Origin: Pikeienuella litoralis
GTDB lineage: Bacteria > Pseudomonadota > Alphaproteobacteria > Rhodobacterales > Rhodobacteraceae
Length of the DNA: 64,000 bases
Assembly (NCBI RefSeq): GCF_037646705.1
Contig: NZ_JBBHER010000009.1
Location: 62,001-126,000, forward strand
Direction of reading: 5' to 3'
Below are positions 25,068-33,748 of the stretch, in pieces; the stretch's first letter is position 1; the number at the start of each line of letters is the position of its first letter. The notes under the pieces are model-generated. The model was not told the origin of the DNA and made no database searches. It saw nothing but the letters and a program-made list of their open reading frames with translations. The position numbers were made by a program, and so were the translations under genes.

Positions 25068-25549
25068 GCGGGCGCAGGGAGCGCGCCCGGCGCGCTCCTC
25101 CCGGTCTGAAGAAAACGACGGCGCCCGCATTGGCGGGCGCCGTTTCGTCTGAGCGGCCCATGCGCGGGCGGGCTCAGGCCGCGGCGCGCGATCACGGCGA
25201 TGCGCGGCCGCGGCGTAGTGACGCTGGAGGCCGCCGCGGCTCGGCGGGGGGCTGGGCGCGAAGGCGCGGCGGGCGCGGACTCCAGCCCCGATTTCGCCTG
25301 AATTCGAGAAAAACCGGCCGAGACGCCGCCCCGCGCGCGGAGGCGGCGGAAGGTGCAACTTAAGCGTGTAAGCCTTCAATTAAATTCAATTTTACTTCTG
25401 ATTTGAGGAAGGTTAGGAACATACCCGAGTTGGAATCAGTTTGCTGTCATGGGGTGTCGGGGCTGCGACAGCGTGTTCCAGTTTGTGCTCACCCTGACGT
25501 GAAACTGATGCCAGCGTGTGACTGAGTCAGCGCTTGTGGGAGAAATGAC
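25068..25549. other. Spacer between the two VPLPA-CTERM genes
   Basis: The first 80 bases hold the terminator of paralogue A. Bases 25360-25400 are AT-rich and probably carry the promoter of paralogue B. The last 130 bases resemble the leader of paralogue A (shared GTTAGG, CCTGACG and CTTGTGGGAGA elements), so the duplication included the upstream region. I see no gene in it. Confidence 0.5.
25118..25148 (+). terminator. Intrinsic terminator of paralogue A
   Basis: A perfect 11-bp stem (25118-25128 and 25133-25143), a 4-base loop and a TTCGT tail. The T run is weak but the stem is strong. Confidence 0.75.
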
Positions 25550-26236
25550 ATGACCAAGAGTTTCTTTGTTGCGGGGATCGCCGCTGCGGCGCTCTGCGCC
25601 ATGCCGCTCGTCGCGTCGGCTGTTCCGACGCTCAACCTCCTCGACAGCTCCACGCAGGGCGTGGGCAACACCGCCGACATCTTCGGCGCCGATTTCGACG
25701 GCACGACGCCCCTGGGCGCGACCTGGAGCGGAGCCGCTCCGGTGGTGACGCCGCCGCCGGGCAACGCCAACGGCAGCTTCCAGTCGCCGTTCAACAACAC
25801 CGGGCTCGTGGGCACGCAGTCCTATTTCTCGGTCGGCGGCTCCAATGGCGGCAATGGCGGCTCGTCGCCGATGACGCTGACCTATGATTCGCTCCAGGAC
25901 AACTTCACCTTCCTCTGGGGCTCGATCGACAGCTACAACGAGATCGAGTTCTTCGACGCGAACGGCGTCTCCCTGGGCGGCTCCACGGGCTCGGGCGTCA
26001 TCGCCGCGCTCAACCTCCCCGGCTCGCCGAACAACTTCGAGCAGGTGGCGTTGCTGGAGTATGTCTTCGGCGCCAACGAGATGTTCAAGAGCGTGACCTT
26101 CACCTCGTCGAGCGCCGCGTTCGAGTTCGCGCTGCCGGCCGCGGTGCCGCTCCCGGCCGCCGCGTGGATGCTGATCAGCGCCATCGCGGGGCTCGGCTTC
26201 GTCTCCTCGCGTCGCCGGCGCTCCGCCGCGGCCTGA
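25550..26236 (+). CDS. VPLPA-CTERM surface protein, paralogue B
   Basis: A 228-residue secreted protein starting at ATG 25550 after GGGAGAAATGAC. A signal peptide (about residues 1-23) is followed by a body nearly collinear with paralogue A (shared GNANGS, SPFNNTGLV, QSYFSVGGSNGGNGG and LWGSIDSYN-IEFFDANG), but the glycine-rich insert is replaced by a short GVIAALNLPGSPN segment. The C terminus ends VPLPAAAWM, helix, SSRRRR. Exosortase processing would release or anchor it in the envelope; the exosortase gene is not in this window. Function unknown; matrix or aggregation roles are common for this class. Confidence 0.85.
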   Translation: MTKSFFVAGIAAAALCAMPLVASAVPTLNLLDSSTQGVGNTADIFGADFDGTTPLGATWSGAAPVVTPPPGNANGSFQSPFNNTGLVGTQSYFSVGGSNGGNGGSSPMTLTYDSLQDNFTFLWGSIDSYNEIEFFDANGVSLGGSTGSGVIAALNLPGSPNNFEQVALLEYVFGANEMFKSVTFTSSSAAFEFALPAAVPLPAAAWMLISAIAGLGFVSSRRRRSAAA

Positions 26237-26286
26237 GATCGGCGCCCGGGGCGCCGCGCGCGCCCCTTTCCGCCTGAAATCAATGA

Positions 26287-26320
26287 CAGCGCCCGCTGAT
26301 TGCGGGCGCTGCTTTTTTTT
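26287..26320 (+). terminator. Intrinsic terminator of paralogue B
   Basis: A perfect 10-bp G/C stem (26287-26296 and 26302-26311), a 5-base loop and eight T residues after one C. Strong terminator. Confidence 0.93.
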
Positions 26321-26570
26321 GCGCGCGCCGCGGGCGGGCGGAGCGAACTGGAGGCGCGGCGCGCTCGACTCCGCGGAGCCGCGGCGCGTTCGAACCCGTG
26401 GTCCCGGCGCCGCCGCGCATAGGGGCGCATTGGCGCGCCGGTCCAGCTCGACGGCGGGAGATTCGGATGGGGCGAGCGTCCGGGCCAACGCCTCGCGCGG
26501 GCGGCAGGCGGTGGCGAAGCGCCGGTCGCGGCGCCGGCCCGGACGATCCGCGCGCCGCCATCGCCGATCG

Positions 26571-26884
26571 CCCCGGCGTCAAGCCGGATCGGCGCGCGCG
26601 CCGGAGGCGGCCGCCATCGGCGGATCTCCGCCTCGCGCGCCGCCGCCGCCCCCCGCGCGGGGCCGGGCCGACCGTGGATCAGGCGATGACCGACACTGGC
26701 GGCGGCGGTTATGCGACGCGCGCGCAAGCCGGTTGAAGCCTGGTTCCGCGGCTGTTTCCGCGCAGTGGTTTACGGTGGTTCATGGCCGGGGAGACGCCGA
26801 TGCGCGCCCCGCGGCCAGGGGCGAGGCGACGGCGTCATGTGAGCGAGGCGAAGGCGCGCCCGCCGATCCGGCTTGACGCCGGGG
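26571..26884. repeat. 24-bp inverted repeat pair, arms 290 bp apart
   Basis: Bases 26571-26594 (starting CCCCGGCGTCAAGCC) are the exact reverse complement of 26861-26884 (ending GGCTTGACGCCGGGG). Looser similarity continues for a few bases into the GCGCGC flank. No transposase lies between the arms, so a mobile-element origin is unproven. Confidence 0.7.
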
Positions 26885-27100
26885 GCCTTGTCGGTGCGGG
26901 GGCCGCCGCGATGGCGATGTGGAGGAGGGCGGCTTCGCCCATCGGGTTTTCGCGGACGCGGGCGCCGTCGGCGCACCGGGAGGGGCGGATCCGGAGCCAT
27001 CGCGTGCGAAGCGCGTCGAGGATGGCATGCGCGCCGGCGCCTTTCGCCAGGGGGCGGGTCGAGCATCGAGAGCGGCTCGTCCGGATCGGTTGCGATGCGG

Positions 27101-27505
27101 CATCGGCGTCAGGCGCCGCGCCCGGCCCCGTCATCGCCGCGTCTCGCGGCAGCGGCCCCCGGGGGGGGGAGGGAGAAGCCTTCGGCGGCGTCCGCCAGCC
27201 CGGTCGGGGCGCGCGGATGGCGACAGACGATGGACGGGATCCCTTTCCAGGCGGGCTCTGGGGCGCGCGTTCGAAGAGCTGTGCGCGCGCGGCATCGGCG
27301 TCAGGCGCCGCGCCCGGCCCCGTCATCGCCGCGTCTCGCGGCCGCGGCCCCCGGGGAGGGGAGGGAGAAGCCTTCGGCGGCGTCCGCCAGCCCGGTCGGG
27401 GCGAGCGGATGGCGACAGACGATGGACGATCCCTTTCCAGGCGGGCTCAGGGGCGTGCGTTCGAAGAGCTGTGCGCGCGCCGCATCGGCGTCAGGCGCCG
27501 CGCCT
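27101..27505. repeat. Tandem repeat, units of 192 and 190 bp plus partial third
   Basis: Unit 1 is 27101-27292, unit 2 is 27293-27482, and a partial third copy of about 23 bp covers 27483-27505 before identity stops. Units differ by a few substitutions and a 2-bp indel (ACGGGATCC against ACGATCC). Lengths are 192 and 190 bp, so the frame is not kept, which argues against a protein repeat. Confidence 0.88.
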
Positions 27506-27683
27506 CGAAAGCGAAGGACAGAGCGGAGCGTTGCGCCTTGATCGCGCTGGCGGGATGGGGCCATGTCCGCGCGATCCCGGATCGCGGACCGGCGCGCCGG
27601 TCGCTCGGAGGCGCGGCGCGCGGGGCGGTCGACGGGGGATGGCGGGCTCTGCTATTGGGGGCGCGGGGCTGAGGAGAGGTTCG

Positions 27684-28994
27684 ATGGCGGTCACTCCGTT
27701 CGACAGTATGGTTTGGCGCGGTCTCTACGGCGATGCGGAGATCCAGGCGCTCTTCACCGACAGCGCGGAGATTCGCGCGATGCTGCTGGTTGAAGGGGCG
27801 CTGGCGCGCGCGCAGGGCCGTCTTGGCCTGATCCCGGCCGACGCGGCCGAGGCGATCTCGCGGGCGGCGGAGCTGGTGTTGATCGACCCGGCCGAGTTGA
27901 CCGCGGGCGCGGCGGCGGCGGGCGTGCCGGTTCCGGCGCTGGTCGGGGCGTTCCGGCGGGCGATGGCGGCGCCGGCGCACGCCGCCTATGTCCATCATGG
28001 CGCGACGAGCCAGGATATCGTCGACACCGGGCTCGCGCTGCGGCTTCGCCGCGCGCTCGACATCATCGGAGGCCGGCTTCGCGCGCTGACGGAGGCGCTG
28101 GAGACGAAGGCGGCGGCGGAGGCCGAAACGGCGATGGCGGCGCGCACCCGAAGCCAGATCGCGACGCCGACGACCTTTGGCGCGCGGATCGCGGTCTGGC
28201 GCGCCGGGCTGGTGCGGTGCGAGGCCCGCCTGGCGGAGCTTCGCCCGCGGCTCCTGCGGGTCTCGCTCGCGGGGGCGTCGGGCACGTTGGCGGCGATGGG
28301 GCCGAAGGGGCCCGAGGTCGCGGCGGCGCTGGCGGCGGAGCTGAAGCTCGGCCATGATCCGGTTCCCTGGCACGCCGCGCGGGACGGGGTCGCGGAGCTT
28401 GGCGGCGCGCTGACGCTGATCACCGGCGCGCTCGGCAAGATCGGGCTGGATCTCATGCTGATGACGCGCTCCGAGATCGGGGAGGCGGCGGCGGGCGCGC
28501 CGGGCGGCTCGTCCACGATGCCGCAGAAACAGAATCCGGTCGCGCCGGAGACGCTGGTCGCGCTGGCGCGGGCGAACGCCGGGATCGTCGGCCGGCTTTA
28601 TGAAGCGCAGATCCATGCGGAGGAGCGCGAAGGCGCGGCCTGGGCGCTGGAATGGTTGACGCTGCCGCAGATCGTGGTCGCGGCCGGCGCCGCGCTTCGC
28701 CATGCGGCGGCGCTCGTCGCGACGCTGGAGGCCCGGCCGGGCGCGATGCGCCGGACCATGGCGGCGAGCGGCGGGCTGATGCTGGCGGAGGCGGCGACAT
28801 TCGCGCTCTCGGCGTATTCGCCGCGCCCGGAGGCGGAGGCGCTGGTGAAGGCGGCCTGCGCGCGGGCGCTGGCCGAGGGCCGGCCGCTCGGCGCGGTTCT
28901 GGCGGAAGAGAGCGACGCGCCGATCGATTGGGAGACGGCGCTGGACCCGATGACCTATCTTGGCGCGGCGCCCCGGATCGCGCGGGGCGGCTGA
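27684..28994 (+). CDS. pcaB: 3-carboxy-cis,cis-muconate cycloisomerase-like lyase
   Basis: A 436-residue member of the fumarase/aspartase superfamily. The signature GSSTMPQKQNP lies near residue 273, HHGATSQDIVDTGLALRLR near 99 (typical of the PcaB/adenylosuccinate lyase branch) and TRSQIATPTTFG near 154. PcaB acts in the protocatechuate branch of the beta-ketoadipate pathway. ATG follows GAGGAGAGG. No other pca gene lies in the window, so it may be an orphan, or an adenylosuccinate-lyase-like enzyme acting on another substrate; length and motifs favour PcaB. Confidence 0.78.
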   Translation: MAVTPFDSMVWRGLYGDAEIQALFTDSAEIRAMLLVEGALARAQGRLGLIPADAAEAISRAAELVLIDPAELTAGAAAAGVPVPALVGAFRRAMAAPAHAAYVHHGATSQDIVDTGLALRLRRALDIIGGRLRALTEALETKAAAEAETAMAARTRSQIATPTTFGARIAVWRAGLVRCEARLAELRPRLLRVSLAGASGTLAAMGPKGPEVAAALAAELKLGHDPVPWHAARDGVAELGGALTLITGALGKIGLDLMLMTRSEIGEAAAGAPGGSSTMPQKQNPVAPETLVALARANAGIVGRLYEAQIHAEEREGAAWALEWLTLPQIVVAAGAALRHAAALVATLEARPGAMRRTMAASGGLMLAEAATFALSAYSPRPEAEALVKAACARALAEGRPLGAVLAEESDAPIDWETALDPMTYLGAAPRIARGG

Positions 28995-28996
28995 AT

Positions 28997-30289
28997 TCAG
29001 CTCATCGCGGCCCTGAGGACGCGGCGGCTGTTCTCGCCCGCGACCAGCGCCAGCTTCTCGGGGGGAAAGAGCGGCGCGCCGGCGCCGTCGGTCGCCGCCG
29101 CGAGCGCGGCCACGACATGGCTTATCCCGGTGGTGTCGAAGGCGGTGGTGACGGCGCCGTCGAAATCGGAGCCGAAGGCCAGGTGCTCATACGGGTCGTA
29201 GCGGCCGTAGCGGCCGTGCATCTCCTCGACGAAATCCTCCGCCGAGAGAATCGCGAGCGCGGCGGCGAAACTGTCCACGATGCGCCGCATCTTCGCCTCG
29301 AACGGCTGGTCGTCCCGCCAGCCCATCGCGCCGCGCCAGAACCCGATGCCGATGAGGCCGCCGGTCGAGGCGATCGAGCGGATGTCGGCGACCGAGAGAT
29401 TGCGCGAGATCGGATGGACGGCCTTCACCCCGCAATGGGAGAGAATGACCGGGCGCGGCCCGTCATCCTGGGTGAGCGCCATGCCGCAGGCCTCGCGGAT
29501 CAGGGCGGAGGAGGCGTGCGCGAGATCGAGGACGATGCGCCGGCGGAGGCAGGCGTTCACGAAGCGGCGGCCGGCGGCGGTGAGGCCGATCCGCCCGTCC
29601 GAATCCTCGTTCGAGCCGCCGAGCCCGTTGGAGAAGCGGTGCGTCGGCGCCATCATCCGGAATCCGGCGCCATGCAGCTCGGCCAGCGTGTCCTCGACCC
29701 GCTCCATGGTCGAATCGGGGCGGAGCCAGTGAACCCCCTCCAGCGCCAGCATCACGCCGACCTCGGGGCGCCCGTCGCCGCGCGGCGTCAGCTTGTCGAA
29801 ATCCTCGGCGGCCCTGATCGGGATCGCGCGGAAGGGGGCCTTTCGGTCCTGGCTGGCCTCGACCATCTCGTCGAAGCGGCGCGCGATGCGGAGCGCCCGG
29901 CTCCGGCGCGTGAGGCCGCGCCGGCGGGCGGGCGAGAAGATCTCGGTCGGGAAGAGGGCGTGGCTCTGATCGAAGCCGCGGGCGTTGACGACGAGGCGCG
30001 AATCCTCCGTCCGGAACGGCAGCGGCGTCCAGGTCGGCGCGGCGAAGACCTGAAGCCCGACCCCGGCGGCCGAAAGGCGCGGCCCGTCGAGATGCCCCCC
30101 GGAGCGCGGCGCGAGCGGTTCGATCCCCCAGAGCAGCGTGTCGGCGTGTAGATCGGCGATGAAGAGCCCGGACGCCGCCTCATGGAACGGCAGATCGCGA
30201 AGATCCGTGCGGTTCGACACCCGCTCCGCGATGCGGGCGATGGCGCCCGGGAGGCCCCGCGGCAGGGATTTCGGATCGATCGGCGTCAT
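28997..30289 (-). CDS. Membrane-dipeptidase family metallopeptidase (M19)
   Basis: A 430-residue zinc dipeptidase. DLHADT supplies His48 and Asp50 of the HxD zinc motif, LALEGVHWL the bridging glutamate, and ILSHCGV and DLAHAS further metal-binding histidines; FGSDFDGAV is a family motif near the C terminus. No signal peptide or lipobox is seen, so the enzyme is probably cytoplasmic despite the family name. It cleaves dipeptides, often with a D- or dehydro-residue. It starts four bases after the stop of the flavin reductase gene, so the two form an operon. It may process imported peptides. Confidence 0.9.
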   Translation of the reverse strand: MTPIDPKSLPRGLPGAIARIAERVSNRTDLRDLPFHEAASGLFIADLHADTLLWGIEPLAPRSGGHLDGPRLSAAGVGLQVFAAPTWTPLPFRTEDSRLVVNARGFDQSHALFPTEIFSPARRRGLTRRSRALRIARRFDEMVEASQDRKAPFRAIPIRAAEDFDKLTPRGDGRPEVGVMLALEGVHWLRPDSTMERVEDTLAELHGAGFRMMAPTHRFSNGLGGSNEDSDGRIGLTAAGRRFVNACLRRRIVLDLAHASSALIREACGMALTQDDGPRPVILSHCGVKAVHPISRNLSVADIRSIASTGGLIGIGFWRGAMGWRDDQPFEAKMRRIVDSFAAALAILSAEDFVEEMHGRYGRYDPYEHLAFGSDFDGAVTTAFDTTGISHVVAALAAATDGAGAPLFPPEKLALVAGENSRRVLRAAMS

Positions 30290-30293
30290 CTGG

Positions 30294-30914
30294 TCAGGCG
30301 GGCCGTTTCATCGTGAAGACCTCGGTCACCGACGTATAGTCCAGATACCCCATGCGCGCGAGCGGCTGAAAACGGGTCGGGTCCACGAAGCCCTCATTGA
30401 GAATCGCGTCGCTGATATGCACGCCGACGACTTCGCCGAAGACGGTGCAGTTTTCGCCCTCGCCATCGTTCGGCAACTCGACCAGCCGCACCAGCCGGCA
30501 CTCGAACGTCGCCGGCGATTCGGCGACCCGGGGCGCGGCGATCATCTCGCACGGGGCCTCGGTGACGCCGGCGGCGGCGAATTCGTCTTCGCCGGGCGCA
30601 AGATGCGCGGAGGTGGCGTTCATCGCGTCCTTCAGCGCGGTCGAGACGATATTGACCGCGAACACCTTCGTTTCGCGGATATTGGCGAGGGAATCCTTCC
30701 GCTCGCCCTTGCGGGCGCCAAGCTTGGCGCCGGTGAAGGCGACCGAGACGATCGGCGGCTCATAGGCGGCGCCGCTGAAAAAGCTGAATGGCGCGAGGTT
30801 GGGCGCGCCGTCCGAGGCGCGGGTCGAGACCCAGGCGATGGGGCGCGGGGTGATCAATGCGTTGAACGGATTGCGCGGGAGGCCATGACCCTGCGCGCCC
30901 GGTCGATAGAACAT
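30294..30914 (-). CDS. Flavin reductase-like FMN-binding protein
   Basis: A 206-residue protein of the FMN-binding split-barrel, flavin reductase-like class. ITPRPIAWVSTRASDGAPNLAPFSFFS (residues 21-47) is the FMN-phosphate motif of the family. ATG follows AAGGAAAATTTC. Such enzymes supply reduced flavin to monooxygenases or act as oxidoreductases themselves; no monooxygenase is adjacent. It is the first gene of a two-gene operon with the M19 dipeptidase, divergent from a GNAT gene 123 bases away. Confidence 0.85.
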   Translation of the reverse strand: MFYRPGAQGHGLPRNPFNALITPRPIAWVSTRASDGAPNLAPFSFFSGAAYEPPIVSVAFTGAKLGARKGERKDSLANIRETKVFAVNIVSTALKDAMNATSAHLAPGEDEFAAAGVTEAPCEMIAAPRVAESPATFECRLVRLVELPNDGEGENCTVFGEVVGVHISDAILNEGFVDPTRFQPLARMGYLDYTSVTEVFTMKRPA

Positions 30915-31037
30915 GAAATTTTCCTTGTTTTCCCGCGCTGGACGCGATCACGGCGCCCATGCTACCGCGCGATGGCATCGGCGCAAGGGGGGCGGCGCGG
31001 GCCGCGATGCGCCGCAGGCGGTGGAGCGCGTTGCGTC

Positions 31038-31544
31038 ATGTACGTCTTGAGTGAGGAACAGGCCGCCGATTCTGACGAAGTCGAATGGCTTTACGATCTC
31101 GCGTTCGCGCCCGGCCGGCGGGCGCTCTCCTCCTATCAGCTTCGCGAAGGGGTGGCGCCGGTCAGGGACCTCTCCATGGTGGCGCGCGACGGGTTCGGCG
31201 CGCTGGGCGGGGCGATCCGCTACTGGCCGGTGCGGATCGGCGAGAGCGGGGCGCCGGCGCTGCTGCTCGGGCCGGTGGCGGTGCATCCGACGCGGCAGGG
31301 CGAGGGGCTGGGCGCGCTCCTTCTCGGCGAGACGCTGGCCCGCGCCCACGAGGCCGGCTGGACGCGGGTCGTGCTGGTCGGGGACGAGCCGTATTACCGC
31401 CGTTTCGGTTTCAGCCGCGAGGCCGCGCGCCGGCTTTCCTTCCCGCCGCCGACCAACCCGGAACGGCTGCTCGCGCGGGCGCTGGAACAAGATGCGTTCG
31501 ACGGCGTTGAAGGAGAGATTGGCCGCTGGACCGAGAGGCGCTGA
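31038..31544 (+). CDS. GNAT-family N-acetyltransferase
   Basis: A 168-residue single-domain protein. Motif A, binding the acetyl-CoA pyrophosphate, is LGPVAVHPTRQGEGLGALLL (near residues 78-97), and motif B is GWTRVVLVGDEPYYRRFGF, typical of the YhbS-like subgroup. Acceptor unknown. It is divergent from the flavin reductase operon. The end overlaps nothing; the mucR leader follows. Confidence 0.85.
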   Translation: MYVLSEEQAADSDEVEWLYDLAFAPGRRALSSYQLREGVAPVRDLSMVARDGFGALGGAIRYWPVRIGESGAPALLLGPVAVHPTRQGEGLGALLLGETLARAHEAGWTRVVLVGDEPYYRRFGFSREAARRLSFPPPTNPERLLARALEQDAFDGVEGEIGRWTERR

Positions 31545-31699
31545 AGGCCCTCCGAATGGATGAGTCCTTGAATTCGTCGATACGCAATATCTTCAATGCA
31601 TGTTTCCCGGTATCTGGTGAAATTTTCATTGGCCGGGCAAGTAAAAGGGGCTTGCAATCGTCGCTGAGTCTTTTAGAAAGGCGGCGACAAGAAAGTGAC

Positions 31700-31745
31700 G
31701 TATCAGATACACAAGGCTGCATCATGATACCAGTTTCGCGCGAAA
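31700..31745. promoter_or_regulatory. Two palindromes upstream of mucR
   Basis: GTATCAGATAC (31700-31710) and TTTCGCGCGAAA (31734-31745) lie within a 257-bp AT-richer leader (31545-31801) in front of mucR. MucR proteins often regulate their own genes; whether these sites are involved is unknown. Confidence 0.35.
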
Positions 31746-31801
31746 TCACCGCGGCTGTAGCCAGTCGCGCCAGATCCATAATGCAAGTAGGAGACTGAAA
31801 C

Positions 31802-32215
31802 GTGACTGATGATCAACTCGATAGGTCGGAGCTTCTGGCGCTCACCTCCGAGATCGTGTCGTCGCATGTATCCAACAATGCGGTGAACCAGAGCGATCTG
31901 ACTACCATGATCGAATCGGTGTTCCAGACGCTCGCCGGCCTCGCCAATCCAGTAGAGGAGGTGGTTGAGGAGTTGAAACCGGCGGTCCCGATCAAGAAGT
32001 CCATCACTGATGAGCATATTATTTGCCTCGAAGATGGCAAGAAGCTGAAAATGCTGAAGCGCCACTTGAAGACGGCCTATGACATGACGCCCGACGACTA
32101 TCGGGCCCGGTGGGGCCTGCCGGCGGATTACCCGATGGTTGCGCCGGCTTACGCCCGCAAACGTCAGGAGCTGGCCAAGAAGATCGGCCTCGGCCGCAAG
32201 AAGAAGGCCGCCTGA
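31802..32215 (+). CDS. mucR: MucR/Ros-family transcriptional regulator
   Basis: A 137-residue protein with GTG start after TAGGAGACTGAAAC. The C-terminal DNA-binding region has the family block HIICLEDGKKLKMLKRHLKTAYDMTPDDYRARWGL in short pieces: CLEDGKK, LKRHL, YDMTPDDYR. Of the four zinc ligands of Ros only Cys75 and His88 remain; the second cysteine position is Asp78. Some Mesorhizobium Ros/MucR homologues fold without zinc. MucR proteins control exopolysaccharide, motility and symbiosis or virulence genes in Alphaproteobacteria and can act as H-NS-like silencers. The leader is long and AT-rich, fitting autoregulation. Confidence 0.93.
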   Translation: MTDDQLDRSELLALTSEIVSSHVSNNAVNQSDLTTMIESVFQTLAGLANPVEEVVEELKPAVPIKKSITDEHIICLEDGKKLKMLKRHLKTAYDMTPDDYRARWGLPADYPMVAPAYARKRQELAKKIGLGRKKKAA

Positions 32216-32257
32216 GCCGCGCGCCCGTTGCGGGCGCGGCTCATGACGCGTAGAACG

Positions 32258-32289
32258 CGGCGCGCCCCGGATCGAGCCTGGGCGCGCCG
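32258..32289 (+). terminator. Hairpin between mucR and miaB
   Basis: A perfect 10-bp stem (32258-32267 and 32280-32289) is followed by TCATCTATT, a weak T-rich tail. A second G/C hairpin lies just upstream (32213-32243). Together they probably end the mucR transcript, though some read-through into miaB is possible. Confidence 0.5.
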
Positions 32290-32310
32290 TCATCTATTGG
32301 AGGGCCGTTC

Positions 32311-33648
32311 ATGACCGCGCCGAAGAAGCTCTTCATCAAGACCTATGGCTGCCAGATGAACGTCTATGACAGCGAGCGCATGGCCGAAGCCATGGGCGGC
32401 GCCGGCTATATAGAGACGGACAGGCCTGACGACGCCGACATGATCATTCTCAACACCTGCCATATCCGCGAGAAGGCGGCGGAGAAGGTCTATTCGGAGT
32501 TGGGCAGGATCAAGAAGCTGACGGCCGCGAGACGCGCCGCCGGCGCGCGGCCGCTGATCGGGGTCGCGGGCTGCGTCGCGCAGGCGGAGGGCGAGGAGAT
32601 CGTCCGGCGCCAGCCCTTCGTCGATATCGTCGTCGGCCCGCAGGCGTTCCACCGGCTGCCGGAAATGGCGGCGCGCGCGGCGGCGGGCGGCGGCGCCGTG
32701 ATCGACACCGATTTTCCCGAAGACGACAAGTTCGCGACGCCGCGGCCGAAGGCGCGGCGCGCGCCGGCGGCGTTCCTGACGGTGCAGGAGGGATGCGACA
32801 AGTTCTGCGCCTTCTGCGTCGTGCCCTATACGCGGGGCGCGGAAATCTCGCGCCCGGCGGCGCGGGTTCTGGCGGAGGCCCGGGATCTCGTGGAGCGCGG
32901 GGTGGTCGAGATCACCCTGCTCGGCCAGAACGTCAACGCCTGGCGGGGCGAGGCGACAGGCGGCCGCTGGGGGCTCGGCCGGCTGATCCGGGAGCTCGCG
33001 GAGATCGACGGGCTCGCGCGCATTCGCTACACCACGTCCCACCCGAACGACATGGACGACGACCTGATCGCCGCGCATGGCGAGGTGGCGGCGTTGATGC
33101 CCTATCTTCATCTTCCGGTGCAGTCCGGCTCCGACCGGGTGCTGAAGGCGATGAACCGCCGGCATGGCGCGGAGGCCTATATCCGGCTGATCGAGCGGAT
33201 CCGCGCGGCGCGCCCCGACATCGCGCTTTCGGGCGATTTCATCGTCGGTTTCCCCGAGGAGACCGAGGCCGAATTCGAGGAGACCATGGCGCTGGTCCGG
33301 GAGGTCGGCTACGCGCAGGCCTATTCCTTCAAGTATTCGCCGCGCCCGGGCACGCCCGCGGCGAGCCTCCCGCTTGTTCCGGACGCTGTGGCGGCGGAGC
33401 GGTTGCAGCGGCTTCAGGCGCTTCTGGCCGAGCAGCAGGCGGCGTTCCAGGCCTCGATGGTGGGGCGGAGGCTGCCGGTGCTGATCGAGAAGCCGGGCCG
33501 GCGGGAGGGGCAGATGGTCGGCCGCTCGCCCTATCTCCAGGCGGTTCACATGGAGGCCGCGCCCGAATTGGCGGGGCGGATCGTCGCGGCGGATATTCTC
33601 TCCAGCGGCCCGAATTCGCTTTCCGGCCAGCTGGCGAAGGCGGCCTGA
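32311..33648 (+). CDS. miaB: tRNA (ms2io6A37) methylthiotransferase MiaB
   Basis: A 445-residue radical-SAM enzyme that adds a methylthio group to i6A37 in tRNAs reading UNN codons. The N-terminal MTTase domain has cluster cysteines 14 (YGCQMN), 50 (NTCHIR) and 88 (AGCVAQ). The radical-SAM motif CDKFCAFC gives cysteines 162, 166 and 169. A C-terminal TRAM domain is present (about residues 370-435). Length and motifs are standard for MiaB rather than RimO or MtaB. It is on the same strand as mucR, with a hairpin between. Confidence 0.96.
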   Translation: MTAPKKLFIKTYGCQMNVYDSERMAEAMGGAGYIETDRPDDADMIILNTCHIREKAAEKVYSELGRIKKLTAARRAAGARPLIGVAGCVAQAEGEEIVRRQPFVDIVVGPQAFHRLPEMAARAAAGGGAVIDTDFPEDDKFATPRPKARRAPAAFLTVQEGCDKFCAFCVVPYTRGAEISRPAARVLAEARDLVERGVVEITLLGQNVNAWRGEATGGRWGLGRLIRELAEIDGLARIRYTTSHPNDMDDDLIAAHGEVAALMPYLHLPVQSGSDRVLKAMNRRHGAEAYIRLIERIRAARPDIALSGDFIVGFPEETEAEFEETMALVREVGYAQAYSFKYSPRPGTPAASLPLVPDAVAAERLQRLQALLAEQQAAFQASMVGRRLPVLIEKPGRREGQMVGRSPYLQAVHMEAAPELAGRIVAADILSSGPNSLSGQLAKAA

Positions 33649-33748
33649 CAGGCGTCGAGACATTAGAGAAGTCGGAGAACGCGGCGGCGGCGGTTGCCAA
33701 AGCCCCGCCGCTCCGGTCATCTCGCGAAAACCGGGAAAGGGACGGAAG

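Larger units (their letters stand above)
26321..27683. other. 1.36-kb gene-free region with repeats
   Basis: No frame here has a ribosome binding site together with protein-like composition; long frames on both strands are Arg/Ala/Pro-rich artefacts of extreme G/C content. The stretch holds a 24-bp inverted repeat (26571-26594 and 26861-26884) and a tandem repeat with a unit of about 190 bp (27101-27505). It ends with GAGGAGAGG, the ribosome binding site of the pcaB-like gene. Confidence 0.6.

Noticed and set aside
27101..27505. CRISPR array
   Set aside because: Units are about 190 bp and contiguous, without short repeats separated by unique spacers, and no cas gene is near.
26835..27564. 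Possible proteins encoded in the tandem repeat block
   Set aside because: Frames differ between units because of length differences, composition is extreme, and no ribosome binding site is present.
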